Assembly: GCF_039541075.1 (NCBI RefSeq)
Contig: NZ_BAABFN010000005.1
Location: 248,001 to 312,000 of the forward strand
DNA length: 64,000 nt
Reading direction: 5' to 3'
Origin: Compostibacter hankyongensis
GTDB lineage: Bacteria; Bacteroidota; Bacteroidia; Chitinophagales; Chitinophagaceae
The translations under genes and the position numbers were made by a program. Position 1 is the first letter of the stretch. Each line of letters starts with the position of its first letter. Of this stretch, positions 43,341 to 52,668 are shown piece by piece. The notes beneath the pieces were generated by a model, which saw nothing but the letters and a program-made list of their open reading frames with translations, was not told the DNA's origin and did no database searches.

Positions 43341-46265
43341 TTACCGCTTCAGCGCATCATAGAGTATTTCCACAGGATGAAGCGCTTTCCGACCCGTACC
43401 GTCTTTGATCTGGTGCCGGCAGCTGGTGCCGGGTGCGGCAATGAGCTCGTCGGGACCGGCCTGGTTCACCACCGGGAACAGCACCAGCCCGCCGATCTTC
43501 ATGGACAGGTCGTAATGCTCCTTTTCATAACCGAAGGACCCCGCCATGCCGCAGCAGCCGGAGGGGATCACTTTCACGGAATAGTTTTTGGGAAGAGACA
43601 GGAGCTGCTGCGCGGCAGCGTTGCCGGACAGCGCCTTTTGCTGGCAATGCCCGTGCAGGTAGATATGCCGCTTTTCTTCGGAGAACAGCGCTGCCGTGAT
43701 CCTGCCTGCCGCGGCTTCGCGGGCCAGGAATTCCTCTATGGTAAACGTACAGGCAGCCAGCTCACGGGCGGCAGGACGCAAAGGGGAGCGCACCAGATCA
43801 GGATACTCATCCCGGAAGGTGAGGATAGCCGAAGGCTCCACCCCTACCAGCGGCATGTCGGCGGTAACGCAGGCGCTCAGCGTGCGGACATTTTTTTCGG
43901 CGATCGTCCTGGCGCGCCGCAGCAGCCCTTTGGAAAGGAAGGCACGTCCGCTTTCCGCATGGTCTGGCATCACCACTTCGTAACCCAGTCGTTCCAGCAG
44001 GGACACGGCCTTGATGCCGATGCCGGTATCGTTATAATTCGTAAACTCATCACAGAAAAAATGCACCTTTTTCTGCGTAGGGGCATCTGCGTTATTACGT
44101 TTCTTTCTTGCCCAGCTGCGGAGTGTCTGCCGCTCCAGCAGCGGCAGGGAGCGGTCGGGGGCAAACCCGGCTATCCGCTTGAAGACGCCGGAGGTAAGCT
44201 TGTTCTGCACCAGGAAATTATAGAGGGCCGGCGCTGCCGACGCCCAGGCGGTAAGCCGGCTGAAGTTGCCGATCATACGCGCCCGCAGCGGCACCCCGTT
44301 GGCGTCATAGTAATGCTGCAAAAACTCCATCTTCAGCTTGGCCATATCCACATTGGAGGGACATTCGGATTTACAGCCCTTGCAGGCGAGGCAAAGATCC
44401 ATCACCTCATAGATCTCCCGGTGATCGAAACGGTTCACCTTTCCGGAATGGGTGAGAAATTCCCTGAGGATATTCGCCCGGGCGCGGGTAGTGTCTTTTT
44501 CATGGCGGGTAGCCATATAGCTGGGGCACATGGTACCGCCGGTGAGGTGCGTCTTCCGGCATTCACCCGTACCATTGCATTGCTCGGTATGCTGCAGGAT
44601 ATCCTGCGAACCATAATCGAAGTATGTCTGAAAATCCGGTGTCTGCTGCCCTGCTTCATAACGCAGCATGGTATCCATCGGAGGCGCCTCTACGATCTTC
44701 CCGGGGTTAAAGATATTTTCCGGATCCCAGGTTTGCTTGATCTGCTGCAGTAAGTCATAGTTATGCGCGCCCACCATCTGCCGGATAAATTCGCCCCGCA
44801 GTCGGCCGTCGCCATGCTCCCCGCTCAGCGAGCCCCGGTATTTTTTTACCAGCCGGGCAATTTCTTCGGCAATGATGCGGAACATGCGGTGGCCTTCGGC
44901 CGTCTTCATGTTAAGGATGGGCCGCAGATGTATCTCGCCTGAACCGGCATGGGCATAATGCACGGAGTAAAGTCCGTACCTGGCCAATATCTCATTGAAC
45001 TCCCGGATATAGGCGGGCAGGTCTTCCACTGTTACCGCAGTATCCTCAATCACGGGCTGTCCCTTGGCATCTCCCGGCATGTTGCCCAGCAGCCCCAGCC
45101 CCGCTTTACGCAGGCTCCATATCTTTTTGGTATCGGCGCCGAACAGCAGCGGAAAATGGTAACCCAGTCCCGCAGCGCGTAGCTCAGCTTCCAGACGGCC
45201 GGCCACTTCCTCGATAGCTTCCCGCGTATCCCGCCGGAATTCCACGATCAGGATCGCGGCAGGATCGCCCTGTACAAAAAAACGGTTTTTGCTTTGCTCG
45301 ATATTTCCCTTGGTGCATTCGAGGATATAATGGTCCATCAGCTCGCTGGCGCTGGGCTGATAACGCATGGCGATCACATTGGCCCGCAGGGATTCGTCTA
45401 CCGAGTTAAAATGGATGCCCAGTATGCCGCTTTCCTTTGGCGGCAGGGGATCGATATGCAGTTTGATCTCGGTGATAAAGGCCAGGGTCCCCTCCGAGCC
45501 GGCGATCAGGCGGCAGAAGTTGAAGGGCACGGCGCCGGGGGTAAAAGGCTCCGTTTCCAGCAGCAGGTCTATGGCATAGCCGGTATTGCGGCGGTGGATT
45601 TCGGGCTTGGGAAATTCGTTACGGATTTCCTGCTGGTTGGCGGGATCCCGCAGCATGTCCCTGATCTGCCGGTATATGCCGGCTTCCAGGGCGTTGCCGG
45701 AGGCGCATTTCTGTTCGAGCTCCGCGGGCGACAGCGCGCTGAATGTCGTTTCCGAACCATCGCTCAGGAGCGCTTTTACCTCCAGCAGGTGCTCGCGGGT
45801 ACTGCCGTATACCACGGAGTTGGAACCGCAGGAATTGTTGCCCACCATACCGCCGATCATGGCGCGGTTGGCGGTGGAGGTTTCCGGGCCGAACAGAAAA
45901 CCGTGCGGCTGCAGGAACATATTCAGCTCGTCGCGGATCACGCCGGGCTCTACCTTTACCCAGCCTTCTTCGGTATTGAGCTCCAGGATGCGGGTGAAGG
46001 TGCGGGAAACATCCACAACGATGCCTTTGCCCACTACCTGCCCGGCCAGCGAGGTGCCGGCCGTCCGCGGGATGAGGGCGGTATGCTCTTTGTGCGCAAA
46101 ATCGATCAGCTTCCGGATATCGGCCGTACTCCGCGGGAAGGCCACGGCAAGGGGCAGCTCCCGGTATGCCGAGGCATCGGTGGCATACAGGGTGCGCATA
46201 ACGGTGTCAAAATGAAAATCGCCTTCCAGCTGGTCGGCAAGCTGTTGCAGTTTGGCCGGTGTCAT
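43341..46265 (-). CDS. FAD-linked oxidase fused to Fe-S (GlcD/GlcF-like) domains
   Basis: A 974-residue fusion of a flavin oxidase and an iron-sulfur/CCG electron-transfer unit. The FAD-binding domain is about 20-250 (PRTAGTSLAGQVVGKG near 63, GNNSCGSNSVVYGSTRE near 140). The FAD-oxidase C-terminal domain is about 290-540 (SGEHGDGRLRGEF near 477). Cys clusters follow: CNGTGECR near 562 and CLACKGCKSECPSNVD near 623, giving two 4Fe-4S centres. Two CCG-type Cys/His motifs end the chain (HGHCQQKAL, then SGCCGMAGSFG). Such proteins oxidise D-lactate, glycolate or D-2-hydroxyglutarate to the 2-oxoacid and pass electrons to the quinone pool. The substrate is not decided. Confidence 0.93.
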   Translation of the reverse strand: MTPAKLQQLADQLEGDFHFDTVMRTLYATDASAYRELPLAVAFPRSTADIRKLIDFAHKEHTALIPRTAGTSLAGQVVGKGIVVDVSRTFTRILELNTEEGWVKVEPGVIRDELNMFLQPHGFLFGPETSTANRAMIGGMVGNNSCGSNSVVYGSTREHLLEVKALLSDGSETTFSALSPAELEQKCASGNALEAGIYRQIRDMLRDPANQQEIRNEFPKPEIHRRNTGYAIDLLLETEPFTPGAVPFNFCRLIAGSEGTLAFITEIKLHIDPLPPKESGILGIHFNSVDESLRANVIAMRYQPSASELMDHYILECTKGNIEQSKNRFFVQGDPAAILIVEFRRDTREAIEEVAGRLEAELRAAGLGYHFPLLFGADTKKIWSLRKAGLGLLGNMPGDAKGQPVIEDTAVTVEDLPAYIREFNEILARYGLYSVHYAHAGSGEIHLRPILNMKTAEGHRMFRIIAEEIARLVKKYRGSLSGEHGDGRLRGEFIRQMVGAHNYDLLQQIKQTWDPENIFNPGKIVEAPPMDTMLRYEAGQQTPDFQTYFDYGSQDILQHTEQCNGTGECRKTHLTGGTMCPSYMATRHEKDTTRARANILREFLTHSGKVNRFDHREIYEVMDLCLACKGCKSECPSNVDMAKLKMEFLQHYYDANGVPLRARMIGNFSRLTAWASAAPALYNFLVQNKLTSGVFKRIAGFAPDRSLPLLERQTLRSWARKKRNNADAPTQKKVHFFCDEFTNYNDTGIGIKAVSLLERLGYEVVMPDHAESGRAFLSKGLLRRARTIAEKNVRTLSACVTADMPLVGVEPSAILTFRDEYPDLVRSPLRPAARELAACTFTIEEFLAREAAAGRITAALFSEEKRHIYLHGHCQQKALSGNAAAQQLLSLPKNYSVKVIPSGCCGMAGSFGYEKEHYDLSMKIGGLVLFPVVNQAGPDELIAAPGTSCRHQIKDGTGRKALHPVEILYDALKR

Positions 46266-46332
46266 AATCGTTTATCGCTATAATCAGCAGGCGAAGTTAG
46301 TGCTTCGGCGGTTAATATGCGGGATAATGCGG

Positions 46333-48000
46333 TCAGTCCTGTTTCTCCGTTTGCGAAATGGCGCCGGCGGTCTTGGTAGCCGCTTTCTCCTTCCTGCCGG
46401 CGGCGAAGTTGCCTGCGGCTTTTATAAAATGTACAAAGAGGGGATGCGGATTTTCGACGGTGCTTTTCAGCTCGGGATGAAACTGGGAACCGATAAAAAA
46501 AGGATGGCCGGGCAGTTCCATGATCTCCACCAGCCCCGAGTCGGGATTGCGACCCGAAGCCACCATTCCCCCCGCTTCAAATTTTTCCAGATAGGCATCG
46601 TTGAACTCGTAGCGGTGACGGTGGCGTTCGCTGATGCGCGGGCAGCCGTATATTTTCTGGGCCAGCGTTCCCGGCTTCAGCTCGCAGGGCCAGGCGCCCA
46701 GCCGCATGGTGCCACCCTTGGTAGTGATCTTTTTCTGCTCTTCCATCAGGTCGATCACGGGGTGCGAGGTGTTGGCCGTCATTTCGGTGGAATGCGCGTC
46801 TGTCCAGCCCAGCACATTCCGGGCATATTCCACCACGGCACATTGCATACCCAGACAGATGCCGAAAAAGGGCAGCCCGCTTTCCCGGGCATGGCGGATG
46901 GCTTCTATCTTTCCCTCGATACCACGGTGGCCGAACCCCGGCGCCACCAGCAGCCCGTCCAGGCCCTCCAGCTTCTCCGCCACGTTTTCCGCATTGATAT
47001 ATTCGGAATGGACATTCTGTATGATCACCTGACATTCGTTGACCGCCCCGGCATGGATAAAGGATTCAAGGATGGACTTATAGGCATCCTGCAGCTCCAC
47101 ATATTTGCCGATGAGGCCGATGACCACCTTTGATTTCGGGTATTTCAGCTTGTCGAGGAAGGCCCGCCATTTGGTCAGCTCCGGCTCCAGGGTGATCGGG
47201 ATGCGCAGCTTCTGCAGGCAGATCTGGTCCAGCCGCTCCCGCAGCATCTCCAGCGGCACCTCATAAATAGTGGCCACGTCATTGGCCTCGATCACGGAAT
47301 CCACCGTCACGTTACAGAACAGGGCGATCTTCTTCTTCAGGTCGTTGTACATCGGCTCCTCCGTACGGCAGACGATCACGTCCGGATGCACCCCGTTTTC
47401 GCTCAGCAGGCGTACGGAATGCTGGGTAGGCTTTGTTTTCAGCTCTTTGGCTGCTTTCAGGTAGGGAATGAGGGTGAGGTGTATCACCAGGCAGTTTTCC
47501 GATCCCAGCTCCCACTGCAGCTGGCGCACCGCTTCTATATAGGGCAGGGATTCGATATCGCCCACCGTGCCCCCCAGCTCGGTGATGACCAGGTCAAACT
47601 TTCCTTCGTTGCCCAGCAGGAGGATGCGGCGTTTGATCTCATCGGTAATGTGCGGGATCACCTGTACTGTTTTACCGAGGTAGGCTCCTTCGCGCTCCTT
47701 ATTGATGACCGTCTGATAAATGCGACCGGTGGTGACGTTGTTGGCCTGGGAGGTAGGCATATTCAGAAAACGTTCGTAATGACCGAGATCCAGATCCGTT
47801 TCGGCGCCGTCTTCCGTCACATAACATTCCCCGTGCTCATAGGGGTTGAGGGTGCCGGGATCCACATTGATATAGGGATCGAATTTCTGAATGGTCACCC
47901 GCAGACCGCGGGCCTGTAAAAGCTTGGCCAGCGAAGCCGCAATAATGCCTTTACCCAGTGAGGATGTCACTCCTCCTGTGACGAAGATATATTTTGCCAT
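46333..48000 (-). CDS. pyrG: CTP synthase
   Basis: A 555-residue enzyme making CTP from UTP with ATP and glutamine. I start at 48000 (MAKYIFVTGGVTSSLGKGI), dropping six residues of upstream frame. The amidoligase domain (1-270) has the ATP loop GVTSSLGKG, DPYINVDPGTLNPYEHGE near 42 and ELGGTVGDIESLPY near 141. The glutamine amidotransferase domain (about 300-545) has GFGHRGIEGKIEA near 350, the nucleophile Cys near 381 in GICLGMQCAVVE, and the catalytic His-Glu in GSQFHPELKS near 517. The C-terminal 25 residues are basic. It is transcribed from a promoter at 48087-48116. Confidence 0.98.
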   Translation of the reverse strand: MAKYIFVTGGVTSSLGKGIIAASLAKLLQARGLRVTIQKFDPYINVDPGTLNPYEHGECYVTEDGAETDLDLGHYERFLNMPTSQANNVTTGRIYQTVINKEREGAYLGKTVQVIPHITDEIKRRILLLGNEGKFDLVITELGGTVGDIESLPYIEAVRQLQWELGSENCLVIHLTLIPYLKAAKELKTKPTQHSVRLLSENGVHPDVIVCRTEEPMYNDLKKKIALFCNVTVDSVIEANDVATIYEVPLEMLRERLDQICLQKLRIPITLEPELTKWRAFLDKLKYPKSKVVIGLIGKYVELQDAYKSILESFIHAGAVNECQVIIQNVHSEYINAENVAEKLEGLDGLLVAPGFGHRGIEGKIEAIRHARESGLPFFGICLGMQCAVVEYARNVLGWTDAHSTEMTANTSHPVIDLMEEQKKITTKGGTMRLGAWPCELKPGTLAQKIYGCPRISERHRHRYEFNDAYLEKFEAGGMVASGRNPDSGLVEIMELPGHPFFIGSQFHPELKSTVENPHPLFVHFIKAAGNFAAGRKEKAATKTAGAISQTEKQD

Positions 48001-48086
48001 ACCCAATAATTTCAACAATGAAGATGACCTTGCGGAAAGTGCCGGTCTTAGCAGCCGCAGCCCGAAAAAACTTCCGGGTGGTCATG

Positions 48087-48116
48087 CAAAGTTACATTTT
48101 TTCGGCAGGCATCAAA
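48087..48116 (-). promoter_or_regulatory. Promoter of pyrG
   Basis: On the minus strand TTTG (48113-48116), 18-bp spacer and TAACTTTG (48087-48094) match the Bacteroidota consensus exactly. The predicted leader is about 80 nt. Confidence 0.75.
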
Positions 48117-48143
48117 TCCTTTTTCGAAAATGGCGCAAAGCCG

Positions 48144-48151
48144 TAGCTTTG
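48144..48151 (+). promoter_or_regulatory. -7 box of the thioesterase gene
   Basis: TAGCTTTG is a perfect TAnnTTTG 24 bp before the ATG at 48176. No TTTG is present at the usual upstream distance. Confidence 0.55.
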
Positions 48152-48175
48152 TCACCACAAGCATACCCAATCATT

Positions 48176-48694
48176 ATGGATGTAAAGGACAAAAAGGCGG
48201 GCGACACGATCGTCGTGATGACGGAGCTGGTATTACCGAACGATACCAATCATTTCGGGAACCTGATGGGCGGACGGCTGATGTACTGGATGGATATCGC
48301 CGCCGCGCTTTCCGCGATGAAACACTGCAATAGCCCCGTCGTAACGGCTTCTGTGGACCACATCTCCTTCGAGAATCCTATCCGGCTGGGTAATGCGGTA
48401 CACCTGGAGGCCAAGGTAACCCGCGTCTTCACCACCTCTATGGAGGTGCATGTGCGCGTATGGGGGGAAGATGCGGTAAAGCAGCACCGGTACCAGTCCA
48501 ACGAAGCCTTCTTTACTTTTGTGGCGCTGGATCCCAACGGGAAACCACAGCCGGCGCCGGGCCTCATTCCCGAAACGCCGGAAGAGCAGGAGCGCTATAA
48601 GAAAGCCCTGTACCGGCGTCAGCTCCGCCTGATGCTCAGCGGCAAGCTCAGGCCCGAAGACGCCAGCGAGCTGAAGGCCATCTTTGCCATATAA
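48176..48694 (+). CDS. Acyl-CoA thioesterase (hot-dog fold)
   Basis: A 172-residue hot-dog hydrolase that releases fatty acid and CoA from acyl-CoA. I start at 48176 (MDVKDKKAGDTIVVM), which follows the -7 box; the upstream frame is intergenic. The motif VLPNDTNHFGNLMGGRLMYW (near 21) is the catalytic region of the YciA/ACOT type, where the Asn/Asp and helix hydroxyls act. AALSAMKHCNSPVVTASVDH is the helix and the strand after it. The C-terminal tail (RLMLSGKLRPEDASEL) is an added helix pair. It is divergent from pyrG and a single gene. Confidence 0.93.
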   Translation: MDVKDKKAGDTIVVMTELVLPNDTNHFGNLMGGRLMYWMDIAAALSAMKHCNSPVVTASVDHISFENPIRLGNAVHLEAKVTRVFTTSMEVHVRVWGEDAVKQHRYQSNEAFFTFVALDPNGKPQPAPGLIPETPEEQERYKKALYRRQLRLMLSGKLRPEDASELKAIFAI

Positions 48695-48836
48695 ATCCGG
48701 GAAACGGGACGGGGACGGAACTCAAAAAACGGGGACATGAGCGGGCTTCGAAAAACAAACCGGGGATGGCGCGCATCCCAGCGCAGGACCGGGCCGGCAT
48801 GTCACTGAGCGAAGCGGTTTAACATCGGCGGCACGT

Positions 48837-49463
48837 TCAGCGCTCGCCGGGTGGTGAGGATTTTTTTACCAGTCCGGCGGTGATGCGGTTGAGCTCCTTT
48901 ACTTTATGCGCAAAATCACCTTTCAGGCCATCCCGGATACGGCCGAGGTTTTGCATCACCTCTTCCAGCTCGCAGGGAATGGCCTCGGTAAACAGCTCTC
49001 TCAGGCGCTTGGCCAGGGTGGGCGACTTGCCGTTGGTGGAAATGGCGATTTTGAGATTGCCTTTGCGGACTACCGAGCCGAGGTAGAAATCGCATAAAGC
49101 GGGCGTATCAGCTACATTTACCAGTATCTTGCGGGCTTTGGCCGCTTCCCGGATGGCTGCATTCTGTTCCGCATTTTCCGTGGCAATGATGACCAGGTCT
49201 TTGCCATACAGGTCGCAGGACAGAAAGGGACGTTCGAAGAGTTCCACCGCATAGGCTTCCGCCGCCAGGTTCCGGATATCCGGGCAGATGGTAGTGCCCA
49301 CCAGGGTCACAGCGGCGCGGGGGGCATTCTGCAATACCGCGGTCAGCTTCTCAAGACCGACTGTACCGCCGCCGACGATCAGCGTTTGCAGCTGTTCCAG
49401 CTTCAGGAAAACGGGGAACAGGGTGTTCCCGTCTGCTGCGGCATACAGACAGTCATTTTTCAT
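48837..49463 (-). CDS. Precorrin-2 dehydrogenase / sirohydrochlorin ferrochelatase
   Basis: A 208-residue Met8/CysG-N-type enzyme that oxidises precorrin-2 with NAD and adds iron to give siroheme. The Rossmann motif TLIVGGGTVGLEKL is near residue 27, ATENAEQNAAIREAA near 94 and VNVADTPALCDFYLGSVVRKG near 115 (split as VNVADTPALCDFYLG and the following strand). KIAISTNGKSPTLAKRLRE near 138 completes the family set. It starts one base after the cobA stop, so it is tightly coupled, and is the third gene of the sulfite reductase-cobA-cysG operon. Its product is the cofactor of the first gene's enzyme. Confidence 0.92.
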   Translation of the reverse strand: MKNDCLYAAADGNTLFPVFLKLEQLQTLIVGGGTVGLEKLTAVLQNAPRAAVTLVGTTICPDIRNLAAEAYAVELFERPFLSCDLYGKDLVIIATENAEQNAAIREAAKARKILVNVADTPALCDFYLGSVVRKGNLKIAISTNGKSPTLAKRLRELFTEAIPCELEEVMQNLGRIRDGLKGDFAHKVKELNRITAGLVKKSSPPGER

Positions 49464-49464
49464 A

Positions 49465-50253
49465 TTACAGGACCTCCATCCATTCCTTCACCTGCTTATG
49501 CAGGGCTCTTGCATTCAGGTGAAGGCTGACCGCCTCCCCGATGACAAGCGTGGCGGGCGACTTGGCCGGGATCTGTTTGGCCTTCTCGGTGATATCGGAG
49601 ATCTTACCGAGCACGAACTGCTCTTCAGGCAGGCTGCCGTTGGCGATGATGCCGACAGGAAGCTCCGCTTTGCCGGCTTCCCTGAATATCTCCACGATCT
49701 CCCCAAGCTTGCGCAGTCCCATCAGGATGACGACAGTAGCATTGGTTTTGGCGGCCTGGTATACATCGGCGGAAACCTTTCCCTCGCTGTTGGTGCCGGT
49801 AAGCACCCAAAAGCTTTCGTTTACCCCCCGGGTGGTCAGCGGTATCTTGTTCAGCTCAGGCAGGGCGATCGCGCTGGAGATGCCCGGTACCACGTCGGTT
49901 TCAATATTAAAGCTTTCCGCGTAAGCGATTTCCTCATAACCGCGGCCGAACACAAAAGGATCGCCTCCTTTCAGACGGACCACATGGCCATAAGCCAGGG
50001 CATAGCGAACGATCATTTCATTGATCTCATCCTGGCTGTAGGTGTGCAAACCCGCGCGCTTTCCCACGAAACGCTTGAGGGCGCTGGCAGACACCTCTTT
50101 CAGCAGGGCGGGATGAATGAGCGCGTCGTACAGCACTACCCGCGCCTCCCGGAGCGCCTTCAGTCCTTTGAGGGTGATGAGATCGGGATCGCCGGGTCCC
50201 GCGCCGACCAGGGTCAGACGGGGCGTCACGGCACGATATGTTAAAGCAGACAT
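49465..50253 (-). CDS. cobA: Uroporphyrinogen-III C-methyltransferase
   Basis: A 262-residue SAM-dependent enzyme methylating uroporphyrinogen III twice to precorrin-2. The signature VGAGPGDPDLITLKGLKAL is near residue 16, DALIHPALLKEVS near 42, the second motif VRLKGGDPFVFGRGYEE near 93 and VPGISSAIALPELN near 121. It is a stand-alone CobA rather than part of a long CysG. It lies 74 bp after the sulfite reductase gene and 1 bp before the dehydrogenase/chelatase, making siroheme for that reductase. The whole set should be controlled by the leader attenuator at 52600-52740. Confidence 0.95.
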   Translation of the reverse strand: MSALTYRAVTPRLTLVGAGPGDPDLITLKGLKALREARVVLYDALIHPALLKEVSASALKRFVGKRAGLHTYSQDEINEMIVRYALAYGHVVRLKGGDPFVFGRGYEEIAYAESFNIETDVVPGISSAIALPELNKIPLTTRGVNESFWVLTGTNSEGKVSADVYQAAKTNATVVILMGLRKLGEIVEIFREAGKAELPVGIIANGSLPEEQFVLGKISDITEKAKQIPAKSPATLVIGEAVSLHLNARALHKQVKEWMEVL

Positions 50254-50327
50254 GACTTTGCTTATTAAAAAGATGAAAGGGTAAGGGTTAAACCATACAG
50301 CGGGCGCCGGGTCAACCCCGGAACCTT

Positions 50328-52448
50328 TTATACGGCCATCTCCTGTGCAACGCCGGCTTTTGCGCGGTGGTAGGTCTGTGCCTCCTGCAGGAAAGCCGTA
50401 GCCGAATCCAGGAAAGTACGGGCAAATTCCGCGCCGGGTTCCTGCCGGTTGATCTGCATGACATGCTCCTTGAAGCTGCCCTCAAACGGGAAACGCCCCG
50501 TGGACACGAAATGCTTGTCGAAGTCGTTCAGGATACCTATCTGGGTATTACAGCTTACCTGCTCGCCGAGCAACAGGGCCTTGGCGGCATTGATAAAGGT
50601 GGAATAAGCATGATAGATGGCATCGGCATAGCGGCCTTCCTGTAGCCCTTCGGCAGCCGAGGCGGCCTTTTCCTCCGCATCCAGCAGCAGGGTAGCGACC
50701 AGATCGATCACCACGCTGGCGCATTCGCCCACGCCGATGGCGGGTACAAAATCCTCCGCCTTTCCCCAGTCCACGAAGTCCTCGTCCTTCAGCGTGCTCA
50801 GATCGGTCAGGGGTTTTAGCAAGGTATAGAAATATTTGTTGCCCTGGCGGTCGTAATAATCGATAAAGGATTCGTCAGGCTTTGCCTCCGTCTCATAGTC
50901 TTTCAGCAGGTAGCGCAGCACATCCGGGCCGCGTTTGCTGGGGACCTTGATGACCTTGTCCGCCGCGCGGCCCGCACCGGAGCCGAGGATACCACCGCCC
51001 AGGAGCACCTGCAGGGCCGGAAGCACGCGGGTGCCGCTCTTTACGGAGCTGCCGTGAAAGCCGATCGTGGCTATACCGTGCTGGCCGCAGGAGTTCATAC
51101 AGCCGCTGATCTTGATCTTGATTTCCTTGTTGTGCACCAGCAGGGGAAACTCTTCGCGGATCACAGCTTCCAGCGCTTCGGCGATACCCGTGCTGCTGGA
51201 GATGGCCAGGTTACAGGTATCCGTACCGGGACAGGCGGTAACATCGGCCACACTGTCGAATCCCGGCTCGGCCAGCCCTTCTTCTTCCAGGATATGATAG
51301 AAGTAAGGCAGGTGCGCCGGCTGGACATAACGGAACAGCAGTCCCTGGTTGGGCGCTACCCGCACGTCGTCCGCCGTGATGGTCTGCAGCTTCGCAGCCA
51401 GGCGACGGGCCGTTTCCGAGGGAATATCGCCCAACGGCACGCGAATGCTGGCGGCATAATAATCTCCCTGCTTCTGGCGGAAGGTATTGGTCTGTTTCCA
51501 GATCTCGTATTTCTTCGGATCCCGCAGCTGGAAGGCGGGTATAACGGGCGCCTCAGCGGGCAATACCGGTACAGGATCCGTTCCGTCGATGGGGTAACGT
51601 TTGTGACGGATGGCTTTCCATTCTTCCTTCACCCGCTCGCCGAAGGCCTCCAGACCCAGATCGGCCAGCAGGTATTTCATCCGCGCCTTATGACGTTTGG
51701 TACGTTCTCCGTAGCGGTCAAACACGCGCAGCACGGCTTCGATATAGGGGATCAGCAGGTCGGTTTCCAGGAATTCATAGACCGGTTGCGACAGATAAGG
51801 CTGAGCGCCCAGGCCGCCGCCGATCACGACCTTGAAGCCGCGGACTTCCTTCCCGTCCACCTCCCGGATCCGGGGGATAAGACCGACATCGTGAATGAAG
51901 CTCCAGGCAGTATCTTTTTCGCTGGAGGAAAAGGCGATCTTGAACTTCCGGCCCATATCCTGGCAAACGGGGTTGCGCAGGAAATATTCAAAGGCGGCAT
52001 GGGCATAAGGCGTTATATCGAAGGGTTCCTCCGGGTCGACGCCGGCGATAAAAGAGCCCGTGATGTTGCGCACTGTATTGCCGCAGGCTTCGCGGATGGT
52101 GATATTGTCTTCAGACAGCTTGGCCCATAATTCCGGGGTCTTGTCCAGGCTTACAAAATGCAGCTGGATGTCCTGCCGGGTGGTCAGGTGCAGGTTTCCC
52201 GTGGCATACTCGTCGGAAAGATCGGCGATGCGTATCCACTGACGGTAGGTCATCTTCCCGTAAGGGAGCTTTATACGGACCATCTGCACCCCTTTCTGGC
52301 GCTGCCCGTAGATACCCCGCGCAAGACGGAGGCTACGGAATTTTTCCTCCGGCAGCTGCCCGCTCTGGAAGGCATGGATCTTTTTTTCCAGTTCAACGAT
52401 ATCCTTTTCTACAACGGGATTTTCAAGTTCTGTCCTGAAACTTAGCAT
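50328..52448 (-). CDS. Siroheme sulfite/nitrite reductase with C-terminal HEPN-like domain
   Basis: A 706-residue haem-iron-sulfur reductase, most likely assimilatory sulfite to sulfide. Two ferredoxin-like and two catalytic halves are visible (LPYGKMTYRQWIRIADLS near 60, TTRQDIQLHFV near 93, RVAPNQGLLFRYVQ near 363). The four Cys of the 4Fe-4S/siroheme site are in TACPGTDTCN (about 404 and 410) and SGCMNSCGQHG (about 449 and 453). After about 560 comes an extra 145-residue helical part (RYADAIYHAYSTFINAAKALL) that looks like a HEPN domain. The operon with siroheme genes, plus the Cys-rich leader upstream, favours sulfite over nitrite. No CysJ-type flavoprotein is present, so ferredoxin is the likely electron donor. 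Confidence 0.88.
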   Translation of the reverse strand: MLSFRTELENPVVEKDIVELEKKIHAFQSGQLPEEKFRSLRLARGIYGQRQKGVQMVRIKLPYGKMTYRQWIRIADLSDEYATGNLHLTTRQDIQLHFVSLDKTPELWAKLSEDNITIREACGNTVRNITGSFIAGVDPEEPFDITPYAHAAFEYFLRNPVCQDMGRKFKIAFSSSEKDTAWSFIHDVGLIPRIREVDGKEVRGFKVVIGGGLGAQPYLSQPVYEFLETDLLIPYIEAVLRVFDRYGERTKRHKARMKYLLADLGLEAFGERVKEEWKAIRHKRYPIDGTDPVPVLPAEAPVIPAFQLRDPKKYEIWKQTNTFRQKQGDYYAASIRVPLGDIPSETARRLAAKLQTITADDVRVAPNQGLLFRYVQPAHLPYFYHILEEEGLAEPGFDSVADVTACPGTDTCNLAISSSTGIAEALEAVIREEFPLLVHNKEIKIKISGCMNSCGQHGIATIGFHGSSVKSGTRVLPALQVLLGGGILGSGAGRAADKVIKVPSKRGPDVLRYLLKDYETEAKPDESFIDYYDRQGNKYFYTLLKPLTDLSTLKDEDFVDWGKAEDFVPAIGVGECASVVIDLVATLLLDAEEKAASAAEGLQEGRYADAIYHAYSTFINAAKALLLGEQVSCNTQIGILNDFDKHFVSTGRFPFEGSFKEHVMQINRQEPGAEFARTFLDSATAFLQEAQTYHRAKAGVAQEMAV

Positions 52449-52599
52449 GGGTATATGATTTGATCATTTATCGATACCGGCGGAGCAGGTTCGCTCCGGC
52501 GTCATCCGGTTTTTCCGCATCGCAATATTAAAACATAAACATCCGAAACATCTCCTCCTCTCCTAACTTCTGACTATCGCTCATAAGAAGTTCTTATGG

Positions 52600-52639
52600 G
52601 TATAAAAGTATAAGCCTTCCCGCTGACAGGAAGGCTTAT
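52600..52639 (-). terminator. Attenuator hairpin before the sulfite reductase gene
   Basis: On the minus strand ATAAGCCTTCC (52629-52639), an 8-nt loop and GGAAGGCTTAT (52610-52620) form a perfect 11-bp stem, followed by ACTTTTATACC. The T-tract is shorter than that of the his terminator. It begins 29 nt after the leader peptide stop and lies about 160 bp before the structural gene. On the plus strand no T-run follows. Confidence 0.7.
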
Positions 52640-52668
52640 GAACGCATATCACAGGTATTGACTGTCAT

